Notes under the pieces: model-generated
What the model was told of the DNA's origin: nothing
Databases searched by the model: none
What the model saw: the letters and a program-made list of their open reading frames with translations, nothing else
Part shown: positions 34,949 through 47,665 of the stretch, piece by piece
Layout of the letters: every line of letters begins with the position of its first letter
Numbering within the stretch: position 1 is the first letter of the stretch
Assembly: GCA_036872755.1 (NCBI GenBank)
Contig: JAVHNS010000004.1
Span: forward strand, 3,410,001 to 3,474,000
Reading direction: 5' to 3'
Source of the DNA: Orbilia blumenaviensis
Taxonomy: Eukaryota > Ascomycota > Orbiliomycetes > Orbiliales > Orbiliaceae
DNA: 64,000 nt
Translations under genes and position numbers: made by a program

Positions 34949-37240
34949 ATGGAGCATCTATACCAAATTGTCGACTGTGATACGCCAGCCCCGGCGCTTG
35001 GCTATGACGAGTCCATCTTAATATCTAAGCAAATTGAGCTAAATGGGACCGCATTCTCCTCCTTAAAGTCTGGCCCCAATCTTAGTGCCTTGGTGCGCAA
35101 GATATCCGTTCCCCCAGTCTACATGAGCCCTCAGTACCTTCGATATGTCCAAAACGTCAGCAAGCATCTCTACACCGCCGTTACAGATATTGTGTCGAGG
35201 TGGTGGGACGAATCGGACCTTTCAGATTCTATACCGCTCGACCCCAAGTTGGAGAGGCTCCTCAGACGGCTTGATCATGAAAAAGTTGCATGGCGTAGTG
35301 GAAGCTGGCGCCCAGACTTCCTTGTCGAAGATACCGTAGAATCAGTATATCCTAGGATACGGATATGCGAGATTAATGCGAGATTCGGTTTCAATGGATT
35401 CTTTGCCACGCTTACCGTTGCTAATGAGTTTTACCGCGACGGCGTGTCCCGGTTCCAGCCGGCTTTCTCGCAGGTAAGTGGCCTCGAGTGTCGATATCAT
35501 GAAACCGTCGGATACTGACAAGTTGTACTACAGTTCGATGACGTGTTCGGTCATATTTTTGATACCACAAAGCCACTGCATGTTCTAAAGGGAAGGGAAG
35601 CTGGATATGACATCCACCATCTATCTAAGGAGATGCAGACCGAGGTTATTTTTGCCGATGTATCCCAATTGAGGATAATTCCAACCGACTCTGGAAACAG
35701 ACTGGTGCAAGTTGTTGATGGACGCCAAGCCGAGGTCTCCCAGATTGTTCTCGAGCTTCACCAGGATGAACTTCTTGCTTTACCCGAGCCCTTGTTGTGG
35801 GAGATCTCGCTTCGATTGCGAATTAATGATATGCGTACCATTATGTTGGTACACGACAAGAGAATGTTGGGTTTAGTTCGCCGTCAACTTGTGAACCTCG
35901 TCACTCGAAACATTCTCTCAATCCAAGCTGCCGCCCTTCTCGAAAGTTCAATCGCGGAAACGTACCTCCCAGGCACCCCGGAATATCAGGCTGCTCTGGA
36001 CAGCGACAGATCCCAACAGTGGTTGTTTAAACCTGCCGGAAGCGGAAAGGGTGCGGGAATAATATTTCGGCACGATGTTTCGGAGGAAGAATGGCAACAC
36101 CACCTTTCAACAACCACAACAAGGCATGTTCTCCAGCGTGCAGTTAACCATAAGAGACTGAATCTTGTAATGCCTTTCGAGGACTCCATGAAGTCTGTTC
36201 CATGGGATGTAGTGGGAACGTTCTTTATAATTGATGGGTACTTTAGTGGGTTCGGCCCCTGGAGGTCATCAGCTCATAAAATATGCGCCTTGTCAAGAGG
36301 TGGAAGTTGGCTGATGCCAGTTTGCGACAGGGAATATCTTCCATTCCCAATGCAACCTAAGTCCAGCGAAGCTCGCCGTCCGTCGAGAACCATCTCAGAA
36401 CATAGCGCAGACTTGTTAGTATTTCCACCGAAAATTATCGATGCCTATTCCCCTTCGTGTGGCGCTACGGCTAGCCATGTTGGGGAAATCCAACAATCGC
36501 TAGAGGAGCATGGGGTGGCTCTTGTCCGTCTCAACTTTACAGATCCGGCATCGGACTATTTGGTTTCGTTGGTAAAAGATGGATTACACCCAATGCACGG
36601 CCATGGCCTGCCAGTCGACCATTCGCAGAAGAAGGGCTGGTTATGGGACGTCAAACCGATCCATGGCAAAATCCATAGCACAAATGACCCTCTAGCCCGA
36701 AGCGAGACCATGCACGTTTTCCCTTGGCACACCGATTGCTCGTTTGAGGCAAACCCCCCTCGCCACTTCGCCCTGCATGTCTTACATGCAGACAGATGTG
36801 GGGGTGGTGCACTATCACTTGTCAGGACTAGTGACATTGTGCAAGAGCTTTGCGAAGAAACGATCAGTAGACTAAGCGTGCCGGAATTTGTTTTCGCGGT
36901 TCCAGACGAGTTTGATAAGGGGACGTCTCATACTCTTGTTGGGGCTCTGCTTGATATGAGCTACGGGGAACCTAAGCTTCGATTTCGCCGCGACATAATT
37001 ACACCGTTGACACCGGAGGCCGCCTTGGCTCTGGAGGAGCTCGATAGGGCTTTAGAAGACTGTCAGTCATCATCCGGGAGGTCATTGAAGAAAGTTATGA
37101 AGGCCGAAGACCTGCCAGATGGGATGGTAGTTGTTGTGGATAACGCCAAATGGCTACATGCCCGCAGCCAAGTAAATGACCCTGAACGGCATCTCCGCCG
37201 TGTCAGATGGAATGCGCAACCCTTTCCAGCGATCTGCTGA
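34949..37240 (+). CDS. ATP-grasp-like / TauD-type Fe(II)-2OG dioxygenase fusion
   Basis: Exons 34949-35473 and 35534-37240 give 743 residues; the single 60-base intron has a GTAAGT donor. The N-terminal half resembles an ATP-grasp enzyme, perhaps circularly permuted: RICEINARFGFNGFF in exon 1, a glycine-rich loop WLFKPAGSGKGAGIIF near residues 339-354, then VLQRAV and WDVVGTFFIIDGYF. From about residue 475 a TauD/TfdA domain follows, with iron ligands in WHTD (His574, Asp576), a distal His717 in WLHARSQ, and arginines in RRVRW near 731-733 for 2-oxoglutarate. ATP-grasp enzymes join a carboxylate to an amine; TauD enzymes hydroxylate, desaturate or halogenate, and the Asp present here argues against halogenation. 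One chain could make an amide bond and oxidise the product. The BAHD acyltransferase gene follows on the same strand. Confidence is high for TauD and moderate for ATP-grasp. Confidence 0.82.
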
Positions 37241-38204
37241 GCTAACAGCTACTATATGCGGTGTCCAAAGGGGGGTAATTCTTTGATATCTACTATTTTC
37301 AGGCTCGCAGCCTAGCTAGTTATAAGTTAAGAGTCTCCAAACGACATCTGTCTTTTACGATTACGAAGGTGTAAAGGTCCATTAAAATTTCTACATCGTT
37401 TTCCCTACCATGTAGATGTATTTAGATTTTTATCTTGGGTTTGCCTAGACTTGTGGGGAGGCTTTTGCTTTAGTGTATTTTGGTCTGCAGGTCTAATTTG
37501 AAATATCAAAATGATCACAACAATTTTCCTTAAGAGGCTGAAGTTAGGTGCTGACGTCATACGATATGGCCAAGAATTGAATAATTTCCAACGGGCGGGC
37601 GGGGACGGGAAATGTGGGGCAGGTCGGCCCCGCTAAATGACACCAAAACTCTTAGTTAGACATCATTATTGGTGACCGGTGGTGCCTAAACTATAACCGA
37701 CGGATCCTTACTTTGCAAGCTGGCCGGCAGCCGTAACACCTAAGTGGGCGGAAAACCCGGTTCAGTATCAACTGAGTACCTAGGTATTTACCTAGTAGGT
37801 ACTGATTAGATCCGAGAGCTATCAGATCTTTTGCAAATTCGATGGAACTGATGCCCATGAAGGCATAAGCTCAGACTAATGTCAAGTGACCTAAATAGTA
37901 TTTTGTGAATTGATTCGAATATGATAAATTATGAAGTCAGGCATTCCGACAGAGTGTTCGAGCTTGGTAAATCTTTCCAGCCAATTTAAGTTATCGCAGC
38001 CACATACATATCCGTATGTACATCTACTTGCCTGTACGGAAGCGAATGCGCCTGCCCTTAACGACGCGCCTGAATTGCAGCATCCTAACTAAAATCCTAG
38101 GCTGAACAGATACTTAGTTCTTAATCACGCCATGCGCCCTATCTCACATAGCTTGTTTCATACCATACTACGAAACATCACGGAAACAAGCAATATTTTT
38201 AAAC
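37241..38204. other. Intergenic between fusion and acyltransferase genes
   Basis: About 960 bases between two plus-strand genes, presumably the 3' UTR of the fusion gene and the promoter of the acyltransferase gene. No open frame or clear TATA element was recognised. Confidence 0.45.
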
Positions 38205-39808
38205 ATGGGTTCTTTAGGGCAAATTGTGGTGCAATGGCCCCAGGAATACACTCTCAAGACGAATGAGCCTCTCGCTCAGGACTGTGTGACATTTGTTTGC
38301 TTATCGATATCTGGGCGGCTAAACCCCGCTTTGCTTGAAGAAAAGCATCGTGAGCTTGTCAAACACTGGCCCGTGCTGGGAGGGGATTTGGTCACGAATG
38401 TATGGAATTCTAATATTTATTTGTTCCCAGCTGTGATATTTTGTCTCTAAGACTGACCGAATGAAACTGTTCTATAGAAGACTCCCTATCACATGACCAC
38501 GGGTTCCCGAGTGGATTTCAAGTATAGAACGGTGGAACCTAAGTTGAAAGATGTTTCGCCCCTTGATTTTAAGCTCACCCCGGCAGAGTTTAGCGGGGAC
38601 AAGCCTCTTATTCGCCCATATCGGACAGGGGATGGGATCCTGGGTATGGCGGATCTATTCTTCGACACCCTATCCGCATCGAATCTTGCAGTCGGTTCAC
38701 TGTTTGCAATCCGGGTAACCTTACTCCAGGACGCGACTATCCTCGCCTTTAAGTTCTCGCATTTTTTTGTGGATGGAGAAGGATGCTACGATATCATACA
38801 TCATTACAACGAATTACTCTTAGGCGGGGAGCTTCCGAAGGGGGTTCCTCCACCGGGGATTGAGAAAAAGTTGTCAGAAATGATAACCGGGGAGGACACA
38901 GGACAGGTAGCTGCACCTGAACATGGTGGTTGGGAGTACATTCGGAATTGGTGCCAGGTAGGGCTTGCGGGGTTCGTCAGGGTCATTGCTCAAGGAATTT
39001 ACCAAGAATATGCTGTAAAACTCGGGTTGACGGAACCCGGTGTCGAGAAACATATCTATTTACCACCTAAATTTATCCAGGGCCTTCAGAATTCCTGCCA
39101 AAAGGAAATCGATCAGCTAGCAAAGGAAACTGGGGAGAATTTCAAGCTTTCGAAACTGGACGTGGTCAATGCTTGGTGGGTCAAGGTATGATAGACCTTA
39201 ACTCAGCCAATTTATATACCCAAGGTGCATTGCTAAAGTTTCCACCAAAATAGAAAATTTATAGCTCCTCTAGAGAGTCGCTATTTCTATCGTTGGGATA
39301 TGCTTTGAATTTTAGTAACAGAATTCCCAAAAATTTTGGCGAAAAATATTTTCAGAGTCACTACATTGCTCTTTATATCCCTTTGGGTACTGTCGGCGAA
39401 GTTAAGAGAGAATCTCTAGCTCAATTAGCCCTTAAGATTCGTAAGCACGTCACTGTTGCAAAGCAGCCAAGCGTCGTCAAAGACAATCTGGAATTCTTAG
39501 AGTCGATTCAAGGGCAGAAAATAATCCCTCTACCAAAAGGGGGGGAGAGTGAAGGTGCACCTCTATTCTCGAGTTGGAATAGGTTCCCGTTCGAAAAGCT
39601 TCAATTTGGGGCCGCACTTGAGCCTGGCTCTGCTCCGGGTTTGGGGAAAGTTCTGTTCAATAATTCTCGAATCATTCTCCCGCTGAACATTAGTTGGAAG
39701 CCGAAGGTACTCTTCTTCAATGATTCGAACGGTGGGATGTGGTGCCAGTGTATGCAGCTTTCGAGTTATTGGAGAGACTTTGAGGATATTTCCGAGTACG
39801 GACACTAA
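38205..39808 (+). CDS. BAHD-like acyltransferase
   Basis: Exons 38205-38399, 38478-39185 and 39254-39808 give 485 residues; introns of 78 and 68 bases are phase 0. The catalytic HxxxDG motif is HFFVDG (His160, Asp164) in the context FKFSHFFVDGEGCYDIIHHY. Exon 1 shows the usual N-terminal SGRLNPALLEEKHRELVKHWPVLGG pattern in parts. LDVVNAWWVKK and the S-R-E-S start of exon 3 match the domain linker. The structural DFGWG motif is weak; the aligned stretch is FEKLQFGAALEPG. BAHD enzymes move an acyl group from acyl-CoA to an alcohol or amine and in fungi often decorate secondary metabolites. Placed 965 bases after the ATP-grasp/TauD gene, it is a candidate tailoring enzyme of the same pathway. 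It is convergent with the LysM gene. Confidence 0.82.
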
Positions 39809-40106
39809 CTGGCCTCATCTGCTTGAACGGCCACAAAGCACTGGTACAATGCGCTGGACTAGAAGATCAGGTATAACAGGATATGGAGAAGATAGTATAT
39901 ATTCAATAGATCCATTATTTAAATGATTGATAAATTATCTATTTGACGATGGGTGAGTTTAACACTCAATTTCGTACTGGATTAATTACAGCGGGTTTAC
40001 GCATTTCATTCCTTTGTGAGTCTAACTTTCTAGGTGTGTTACATCGACTCTTGGCGGTTTGCGATTGGATTACTAGCTATTCTGTTGGAGGAGAGAATCT
40101 TAGGCT

Positions 40107-41599
40107 TTAGACACCCACACAGAGGTATGTTTCTGCCCACATGCCTTGGCAAGTAGAGCCGATAGCGGGGTTCCATTGGTAGAGCTGTGCTAAGGTGACA
40201 CCGTATTGCTTTTGGATCGGTTCGCACGTCTGTTGCTTTTGAACGAAGTGGAACTTCTTGCAATTCTTGACCATCCCGGTCTGGGTTGGCGTGGGCGTCA
40301 CGACTCCACCTGCGGTTGTTGTAGACTTAGTCGTTGTCTTGGTAGTAGTCGCGGGGGTAGGAGTAGATCCTATTAAACCCACGCAAACGTAAATATCGGG
40401 CCAGAGGCCACTACAGTCGTTCTTAATAGCTGGGTTCCATGCGTAAAAGTTCGCCAAAGTTATTCCGAATTGTCGGGCAATGGGGTCGCATCCATCTCCA
40501 GACTTGACGAAGTAAAATTTATTACAATTAGTTGTCATCCCGGCCTGGATGGGGGTGGGGGTTGAAACTCCGTTATTGCGCGTAGTTGTGCGTGAGGTGG
40601 TGGTTGTCGTTGTAGAGCGCGTAGTGGTAAGAGTTGCAGTATAGGTCGTGGTGCCGATACAGATGTAGACATCAGGCCAAAGACCTGTACAATCGCCGTT
40701 GAGGGCAGGGTTCCACTCGTAGAGTTTGGCAAGTGGGATACCAGCCGATGAAGCGACCGTTGCACAGCCATCGCCTGATTTGACGAAGTAAAACTTGTTA
40801 CAATTTCCTACCATGCCGGCTTGGGTCGGAGTTGGTGTATTTATGCCATTCCCCGGCGTGGTTGTTGTTTTGGTGGTGGTGCTGCTGGTTTTTGTAGTTG
40901 TTGGAGGGACCCAACCCTTGACGGCGACACAAACCTATAAGACTGAATTAATGACCTGACCACGACCACGGATGCTGGCTATTTGAGAAGAAGTGGGATA
41001 TACGTAGGTTTTAGCCCAGAGGCCACGGCAATCACTTTCGATCGCAGGATTCCATTTATAAAGGTCTACCACTGTTATGCCAGGGTGCTTCGCAATAACT
41101 GTTCTGCAGTCCTCATCAGGAGCCACATACTCCCAGCTAATACAGTTGGGATCTTGTCCATCTTGAGTCGGTCCGGGAGCAACTGGGCCGGATGATGTCG
41201 TTGTGGTCTGGGTGGTCGTGGTTGTAGTAGATGTAGTCGTAGGCACGCCGTAGTTGTCTTCGATACAATAAGCATTGCCTACTACCATTCCAGCGCAGTC
41301 ATCGCCAACGGATGGATTCTAAGTGAGATAGTGTTAACGGATCTGTTTAAGCTTCGAGATAGTGTGACTCTGCTAGATGTTTGATTGCCTACCCACGAAG
41401 AAAACTGTTCCCACGGAACACCCAGATCAGCTGCAAAGGTATGACAATCGGCCTTCGAGCTATCATCTGCGATAATCCAGAAAGTGCATGTCTTCACTGT
41501 GCTTGGGTCTGCCGGGCCTGGTGGAGGCTCGGTCCATTGAGAGGTAACGAGGACGGGGAGAACTGACAAAAGTGGCAGGAACTTAAGAAACCGGTTCAT
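40107..41599 (-). CDS. Secreted protein with five LysM domains
   Basis: Exons 41599-41393, 41318-41004 and 40934-40107 give 449 residues; introns of 74 and 69 bases are phase 0 and fall inside LysM domains. A signal peptide ([20 protein letters not shown]) leads into five LysM modules of about 45-50 residues joined by Thr/Pro-rich linkers. Each runs from a first Cys-aromatic strand (such as [13 protein letters not shown]) through LYEWNPA to CxGLWP and a final YxCV. Modules 3 and 4 are nearly identical at their starts, a sign of recent duplication. There is no catalytic domain, so it is a chitin-binding protein that could act as an effector hiding chitin fragments or shielding the wall. It lies 2.5 kb from a second LysM gene and near the chitinase. 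Confidence 0.92.
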
Positions 41600-44097
41600 T
41601 GTGGGAGTGGTTTAGTACAGCAGTTGATAGGTTCAGAAAAGCTATCCTAGCTAGCTGGTGAGATTCGAGAAAGAAAGCTCGTGGCGATCGCTGAAGCCTT
41701 ATGAGGTGCCAGAGGACATCCCGGCCGCGCTGCAATGTGGGAAAAGTCAACGTTCTTGCTAAACGAACGAGCATCACGGAACATAGACCGCCAAGAGCAT
41801 CGGTAGTTACTGATGGCAGCATTAATTTTACGGATTCATGATCATGATCATGGGGGAATTCTGAGCTGTTTAAACGTTTGAAACCTTGATAAAGACATGC
41901 TTAGCGTGGTTAGACAGGAACTATTTTGACGTCCGATCGAAAACAGGGACTAGTTTTTAGCCAGGGACTGCTGATTGGTTCTGGGCCTTGAAGGTTGCAT
42001 TTTGAATTAGCACCCTTGTTCGCACTTAATACATGTGTTAGTATGAGGAGACCAAACCAATAAAGCCCCCACCTCAAAGTAGGGGTCGAGATTTCTATAC
42101 TTGAATTCCGAAATAGCGATGAATAGTTGCCGCTGATGGCGTTGTGATGTCGTGGTTGTTCTCTGGGCTTCATTCTTGCATGTGCCGTGCTATTGTAAGC
42201 TTATCTGGAAAAAGGCTTCTTGGCAGTGGAGTTTTTTTTCTCGCCGCTGAGGTGGGGATCAAGATTGCAGGCATCCCCTTGTCGATAGCCCGTCGATGCA
42301 TACCGCCCTAGAAGGGGCTTGATCAACCTTGTAAATGTCTCGCAAGGATAACATGGACCGCATTGGAGGGCTGCTGGGCTTCCAGTAGCTTAAGTTGATT
42401 TTACTGATCCGATAAAAAGGACAAGGTCGAGGTATATGCATGTATGTATAAGCTTCACCCAACTTAATACACGTCTTAAGGCACCGACGTCAACCCCATA
42501 GGACCATCATCGATTGAATGACTATCTAGGCCTGCCAAAAGGCTCGGCGTCATCATTGGCGATATCAAATATAGAATTCCTCCTGTTCCTACATCGCTGC
42601 GCGAATGGCATTTCCGGATAAACCCGCTCGTTCTTAAAATATTGAGGATCGCCCAAACCTCGAGCGGGGACGGGACCGCCGGATGCGCAAAAGTCAGAGT
42701 ACTTACATAGTATCACCTAGGCGGCAATGCTGGCTCACCTCTAAGACAAGAATTTACATCGTGAAAGGTATGTAGCACATGTGTGACCTCGATTATCAAT
42801 GCATTCCTGTAAATTCCCCTCTGTGTCTAGCCACCCATCGTCTATTACAGAATAAGCACCGCGTTCAAGAACTCCTAGGTGCTGAGCACTAACTATTCTT
42901 CCGTACAAAGGTACTAGGATAGCTCTAACCCGTGTGTTGCGGCTAGAGTTACTACTAGGCCAATGCAATGCATAACTCAGCTTGTAGGTCCGAGTGTATC
43001 CTGATATCTCGTACGTAGAATCCTTGATATCCTACAAAATTGAAAAAATTTGCTCATCTGATAGTTTTCTAGCTTCTGGAAGCTTTGGTACCTAGTTTTT
43101 GTATTTATTGGGGTTTGTTGGTAAGATGCGGCACCTTCTTGATTCGACTGGATCCCCTGGATATTTTGTTGTTGAGCGATTGATGATTGCCTAGGTATGT
43201 TGGCTTGTACCCAAACCTTCCGCACAAAGTATTTACGTGTCTGGTTACATCGATTCTTATCCAGGATCTATCATCTTGGTCTCACCAAAAATTGGACCAT
43301 ACAGATTCCAGGTAAGCTTTGTGGATCTAGCGTAGCAATCGAAAATTAAAATACCAGTGTTGTCCGACCGATAGGATTGGAAGGTAGCTAGCTCACAGCA
43401 ATCCTTTCAAACCACCTCTTCTTCTTAAGTTGTGCAACCCTGGCGTCATTGTCAGGGATTGCTTCTGGACGGTATGGATTTCGTTTCGTCGTGCACGTAT
43501 GGTTTAGCATAGTATGCTGTGCGAGGTAATTTGTGGCTCTCGGCCCCAGTCGACAGTTGCGTAGGTAACTCAGCTGTCGGGTCTTCGCGAATTCGCCCGA
43601 GGCTCTTCCTGTTTTCTTTTCTTTTTTCTTCTCTGGAGCCCTTGAGCTCTGCCCCACCAGCAGCAGGCGTTTGCTCAATCCTTTGGCCCAGTGATGATGT
43701 TTCTTGCGGTCCATTGCATTAAAGTTCAGAGTACATACAGAATGCGATGCGTAGCCATGGTCATGGTTTTCCGCGTTCCTACTGGCAAAAATCAGGCAGA
43801 AAATATTTAAAATAGAAAATTATGTTTCGCTCTCAAGGTCGGTGGGCAACTGGACAATACCCCAGTGTCTTGTTCACACGGCCTAGGTTCCCCAGACCAA
43901 TACATAGTTACTGAGCAAGTGAAAGTCTTAATAGAGCTAAGCAATGTTATCATTGATGCTGATTTGGGAATTTGGGACGTTGCGGCCTCCAGCGCCTCCA
44001 GCGTTTCATAATAATCTTGGAGTAAGTTTACAAAAAGGTCAATAACAACATAATCAACACAAGAATGCAACCAACTCAACGGGGCCTGAAGGTGCTA
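41600..44097. other. Intergenic between two LysM genes
   Basis: About 2.5 kb. It includes the promoter of the five-LysM gene, with a 16-base palindrome of CATGAT units at 41837-41852. No further gene is supported; the minus-strand frame at 43388-43714 is Lys-rich with no motif. Confidence 0.45.
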
Positions 44098-46263
44098 TCA
44101 AGCACTGGCAACACAGTATGCCGTCCCGACCTTGAGGTTGTTACAAGTGCTATTCACCGAGAGATTCAATGCTTGGAAGGCTGGGAGCTTTATGCCTTCA
44201 GCCACAAGCATCCTTGTACAAGTTTCTCCTGTTTGGAAGACGTGCCAACGGGTACATGCCGTCGAGGTGCCAGACTCGGTTGGGCCTGGTGGTGCAACTG
44301 TCGCGGCTGGTGTCCCGGGAGTGGTAGAGGACGTCAGCTTAGATGTCGTACCAGTTGTGGTTGTGACTCTGCTTGTCGTCGAGCTGGTACGGCTGGTGGT
44401 CGTAGTGGTGCTCGGTGGCTCTGTAATAGGAACTTCATGGTTCGCTATCGTGTCGACGCAGTATGCATTTTTCTCCCAGAGATTGCGACAGTCAGCATCT
44501 ATCCATGGGTTCATTCTCCTAAATTCAGCGACAGTAATGTTGTTTGCCGCGGCTATTCCAGGGCATGTATTCATTCCTGGTTTGACAATGACCCATTTCA
44601 GGCAATCTTTAGGCGCACCACTATTAGTGGGCCCTGGCGCTGGCACGGCAGTGAGCGGTATGTCGAGCTCGGGCCATGTAGGTGTAGCTGTAGGTATGGT
44701 TCCATTTCCGCCGATAATGCAGTACTCATCGTAAACACTCATCCAGGCCTCATTTTCAAGAGCGTACCAGGGGACCTCCCCGTTTTCGAAGTCTGGATTT
44801 GTTTCCCCGAAATCAGGGCAAAGGGTGTAACTGTCCCAGCGACTCGTTTGTGCCGCCGGAGGAATCTCTTGGGTGATGGTCACTATTACTGGGACCGTGG
44901 AGTTTGGCCAAAGGTAAGTATGACTGCGGTTGTTTGGGGGTTGGTCTGGATTAATAGTAGCAGTCAAAATATCAGATGGAAACTGGACCGGCTTCCAGTC
45001 AGGATATCTTCTGATACTCCCCACAGGCTTGACACAGTACGCCGTCCCAGTCTGTAAGTTGGTACAGTCAGATCTTAATCCGGGATTTAAGAATACCAGA
45101 TCGCTTTGTTTTGTTTGATAAGTGAACGTAAGATTCCCGCAACTTTCGTTGATTTCAATTGTGTGCCATGCCCCACAAACCTTGTTCGACTGAGGGTGCC
45201 CATTGCTTGGTTTTGGCCTATAGGTGCATCAGTCGACAATTGTAAATACTACAAGCTTCCTCTATAAAGAGATCTCAACGTACGCTTCGGTTTTTAGATT
45301 TTCCTGTTCCCAATTAGGCGGGGCCGTGGCGCCAGGAGGCGAAATGCAGATTCCCTCTCCTACCATCTCACTTATGTTTTCGCAGTGGGGGTCGATTCCG
45401 AAATTCCAAGCAAGAAGTTGTGGCTGAGAGAAGATTCCTGTTGTGTTTGCGTGTTGTCGGATTATATCCAGGCAGGTTTCATTTGCTTTGACAACATGCA
45501 GCGCACATGTCTCTGGCAAACAGAGCGTTGTGCCTGTTTCAAGATATTTACATTTTGCGTCCAACGAGTTCAGTGTTATCAAACTGCCAGTGCTCACGGA
45601 ATTCGCTTTGGCGATTGAAAGGCAACTATCGCCGGATTTGGAGACATAGGATTTGGAGCAAACTCTAGGGGTCTCTGTTGGAGCAGCAGGAGCGGTGTAC
45701 GTTAGTGGGTATAAATTCGAGGCGATACTGCAAGTCCTTTTTAAGTTTGCAAACGTATCCGGATTTCCCAGGCGGGGTTGTCCATATGGCGAATTCAATT
45801 CCAACTGAACAGTTTGCAGATTGCAGGTGCTGCAGTCATTCTTATCCAGCTGGCAGTATCCACCTGCCGAATTTTTCAGGCATGTTACGTTGTATTTCCA
45901 CCAGTTTTCGTCGCCGTAGTCAGTTAGCGGGACTTGTTGTGAGGTGCTGTTGATAGATAGGGTTGCTCCACACTGAGTGCGCACACCGGTCGCGTATGAC
46001 TTTATAGATGTCCCGCAGGCTGCTGTGCAAATAATATCAAGGCGGTCCGCTGTTAAGTTCATAGGCATGCCAGTTACCATTGACTGCAGCAATGGGTCAC
46101 AGACAATATTTGTTGTTAATGCTACTCGACATCTTGAACTAGCAGCCGACGGAATTAGTGAAGATCCAAGCTGGAAGAGCTTGAAGTCTGCCTCAGACTC
46201 ATGAGATTGAATTAGGATAGCTATGAAAAGAGAGCATGCGAACTGTGAAATTCGTCGGTACAT
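44098..46263 (-). CDS. Large secreted LysM protein, partner of the chitinase
   Basis: Exons 46263-45284 and 45217-44098 give 699 residues; the 66-base intron is phase 2. ATG 46263 was chosen because it begins the signal peptide (MYRRISQFACSLFIAILIQS). A cysteine-rich region of about 180 residues with several CxxC-type pairs comes first. LysM-like modules start near residues 202 (CSKSYVSKSGDSC), 252 and 338 (CGAWHTIEINESC), with a degenerate one around 450. Two more modules in the C-terminal third (CLKWVIVKPGMNTC and CTRWHVFQTGETC) are split by a Thr/Ser linker. In other fungi, LysM genes of this kind sit beside subgroup C chitinase genes, as here, where the chitinase is transcribed away 1.4 kb upstream. 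A role in chitin recognition or protection from the partner chitinase is inferred. Confidence 0.88.
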
Positions 46264-47665
46264 TGCGGCGGATGGGGGCACAATCCGCGTCGGAGTGGAT
46301 GTTCCGAGGCTTTTGGGTGAGGTTAGAAGAGCATTGGGATATCTCCATTAATATCCTAACTGGCCTTGAAATCTTCTTTTCATGTTGACTGATTGCCTAC
46401 ATCTAATACGTACTCCCCGAGGGACAGGATAGATCCCACCATGCGCACCGCATGCTTTCAATCCATCAAAGGCTTTCTACCGCAAGCAAGAAGCTGTGTT
46501 GTGGGCGGCAGTTATCCCTGCCATATCCAGCCTTGGCAGTCTCCCTTCTGGACCCTCGTCTAGCCAGCTGGAACCCCTCCACCATCGGTCTTATGGTTGA
46601 TTGCTCTCACCGAAGTTTCTTTTTAGCTCAAGGACCACTCTCGCCCTTGCTTTATAATTACCAACTAGGCTAACATCATCCTATTAATACCCCGATAGAA
46701 TTAATAGCTCAAACTACACGGGTGGCTGCAGGGTACTGGGACCACAGGCGAGACACTGCATGCATGGCGGAGCATCAGCCTTGATGAGCCGCATGGATGG
46801 AGCTTCGCGGGTAAATTTGAAGCGTCGGGATCATCGGTTCTACAAGACAAGTTGAAGTCACTCCACACGGTGAGCTCCGAGGAATTCTCTATTAGAAGCA
46901 TCAGCAGCCCAGGTACTTTCTATTTCCTCGCATCTAGTGAGCCTCAAGCTAGTTTCCGGAATGCTGACACCTCGGAGACCAACAAGGAAGTAGGATGTTT
47001 TCAAGGTACCCGAAATAACATGACTCGGCTATCCAAGCCCATTTCATCTTTGTTTTAATTGCGGCCTAGGTTGCAACTGCCGGAGGCGCGCCATCGTCGT
47101 ACAGAGTTTTTCCTAAATGTTTCATATTTTATTATATTCACAAGATTGAAAAACCTTGATCTCCATTTTCCCGTCATCCGATGGATATCGATATGCCAAT
47201 CATGGCGTCAGAATATGCCCGTCCTAACTATCCTTATGATCGCCATGGATAAGCACACAGGGGCTGTGAGAATATGTCTGGAGTATTTGTTAATTTTATT
47301 GCTTGGCGTTAGTTCAACTTCGTCGCCGAAGCAATGCACAGCAGCTCCTTGCCCGAAACCATGCAGTGGGAGTTGGGTTAATTCTCACCCGCTCGTACGA
47401 TTGCATAGAGCGACTAGAGAGATTACTGCATGCCCGAAGTTCATCCAGATTATAGTAAAGTGGGGATGGGGAGCCCAGGAACCTGGCGAGCCTCTATCCG
47501 ACCTCAACAGCCGTTTACGGTTTTTATAAACTGGGCGTGAGTGAGGTTTTCGTCGCCTAGATTGTTCACTATACGATAACTTTCAGTCTGTATCTAATAT
47601 CAAAGGCCGTCCAGGTGGGTATTGAGAACCCAGACTGGTTCTTCGTTTTTTTTTTTGTTTTCAAG
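46264..47665. other. Divergent promoter region of LysM and chitinase genes
   Basis: About 1.4 kb shared by the two divergent genes, long enough for a bidirectional promoter. The plus frame at 47059-47529 has no signal peptide or family motif and ends near the chitinase TATA element, so it is not called. Confidence 0.5.
47525..47530 (+). promoter_or_regulatory. Possible TATA box of chitinase gene
   Basis: TATAAA lies 136 bases upstream of the chitinase ATG at 47666 and is preceded by a T-run. Spacing is plausible; there is no other support. Confidence 0.4.

Noticed and set aside
44065..45057. Long plus-strand open frame of 330 codons opposite the LysM gene
   Set aside because: The minus strand carries LysM modules and a correct splice junction; the plus product is a Cys/Arg/Trp-rich shadow.
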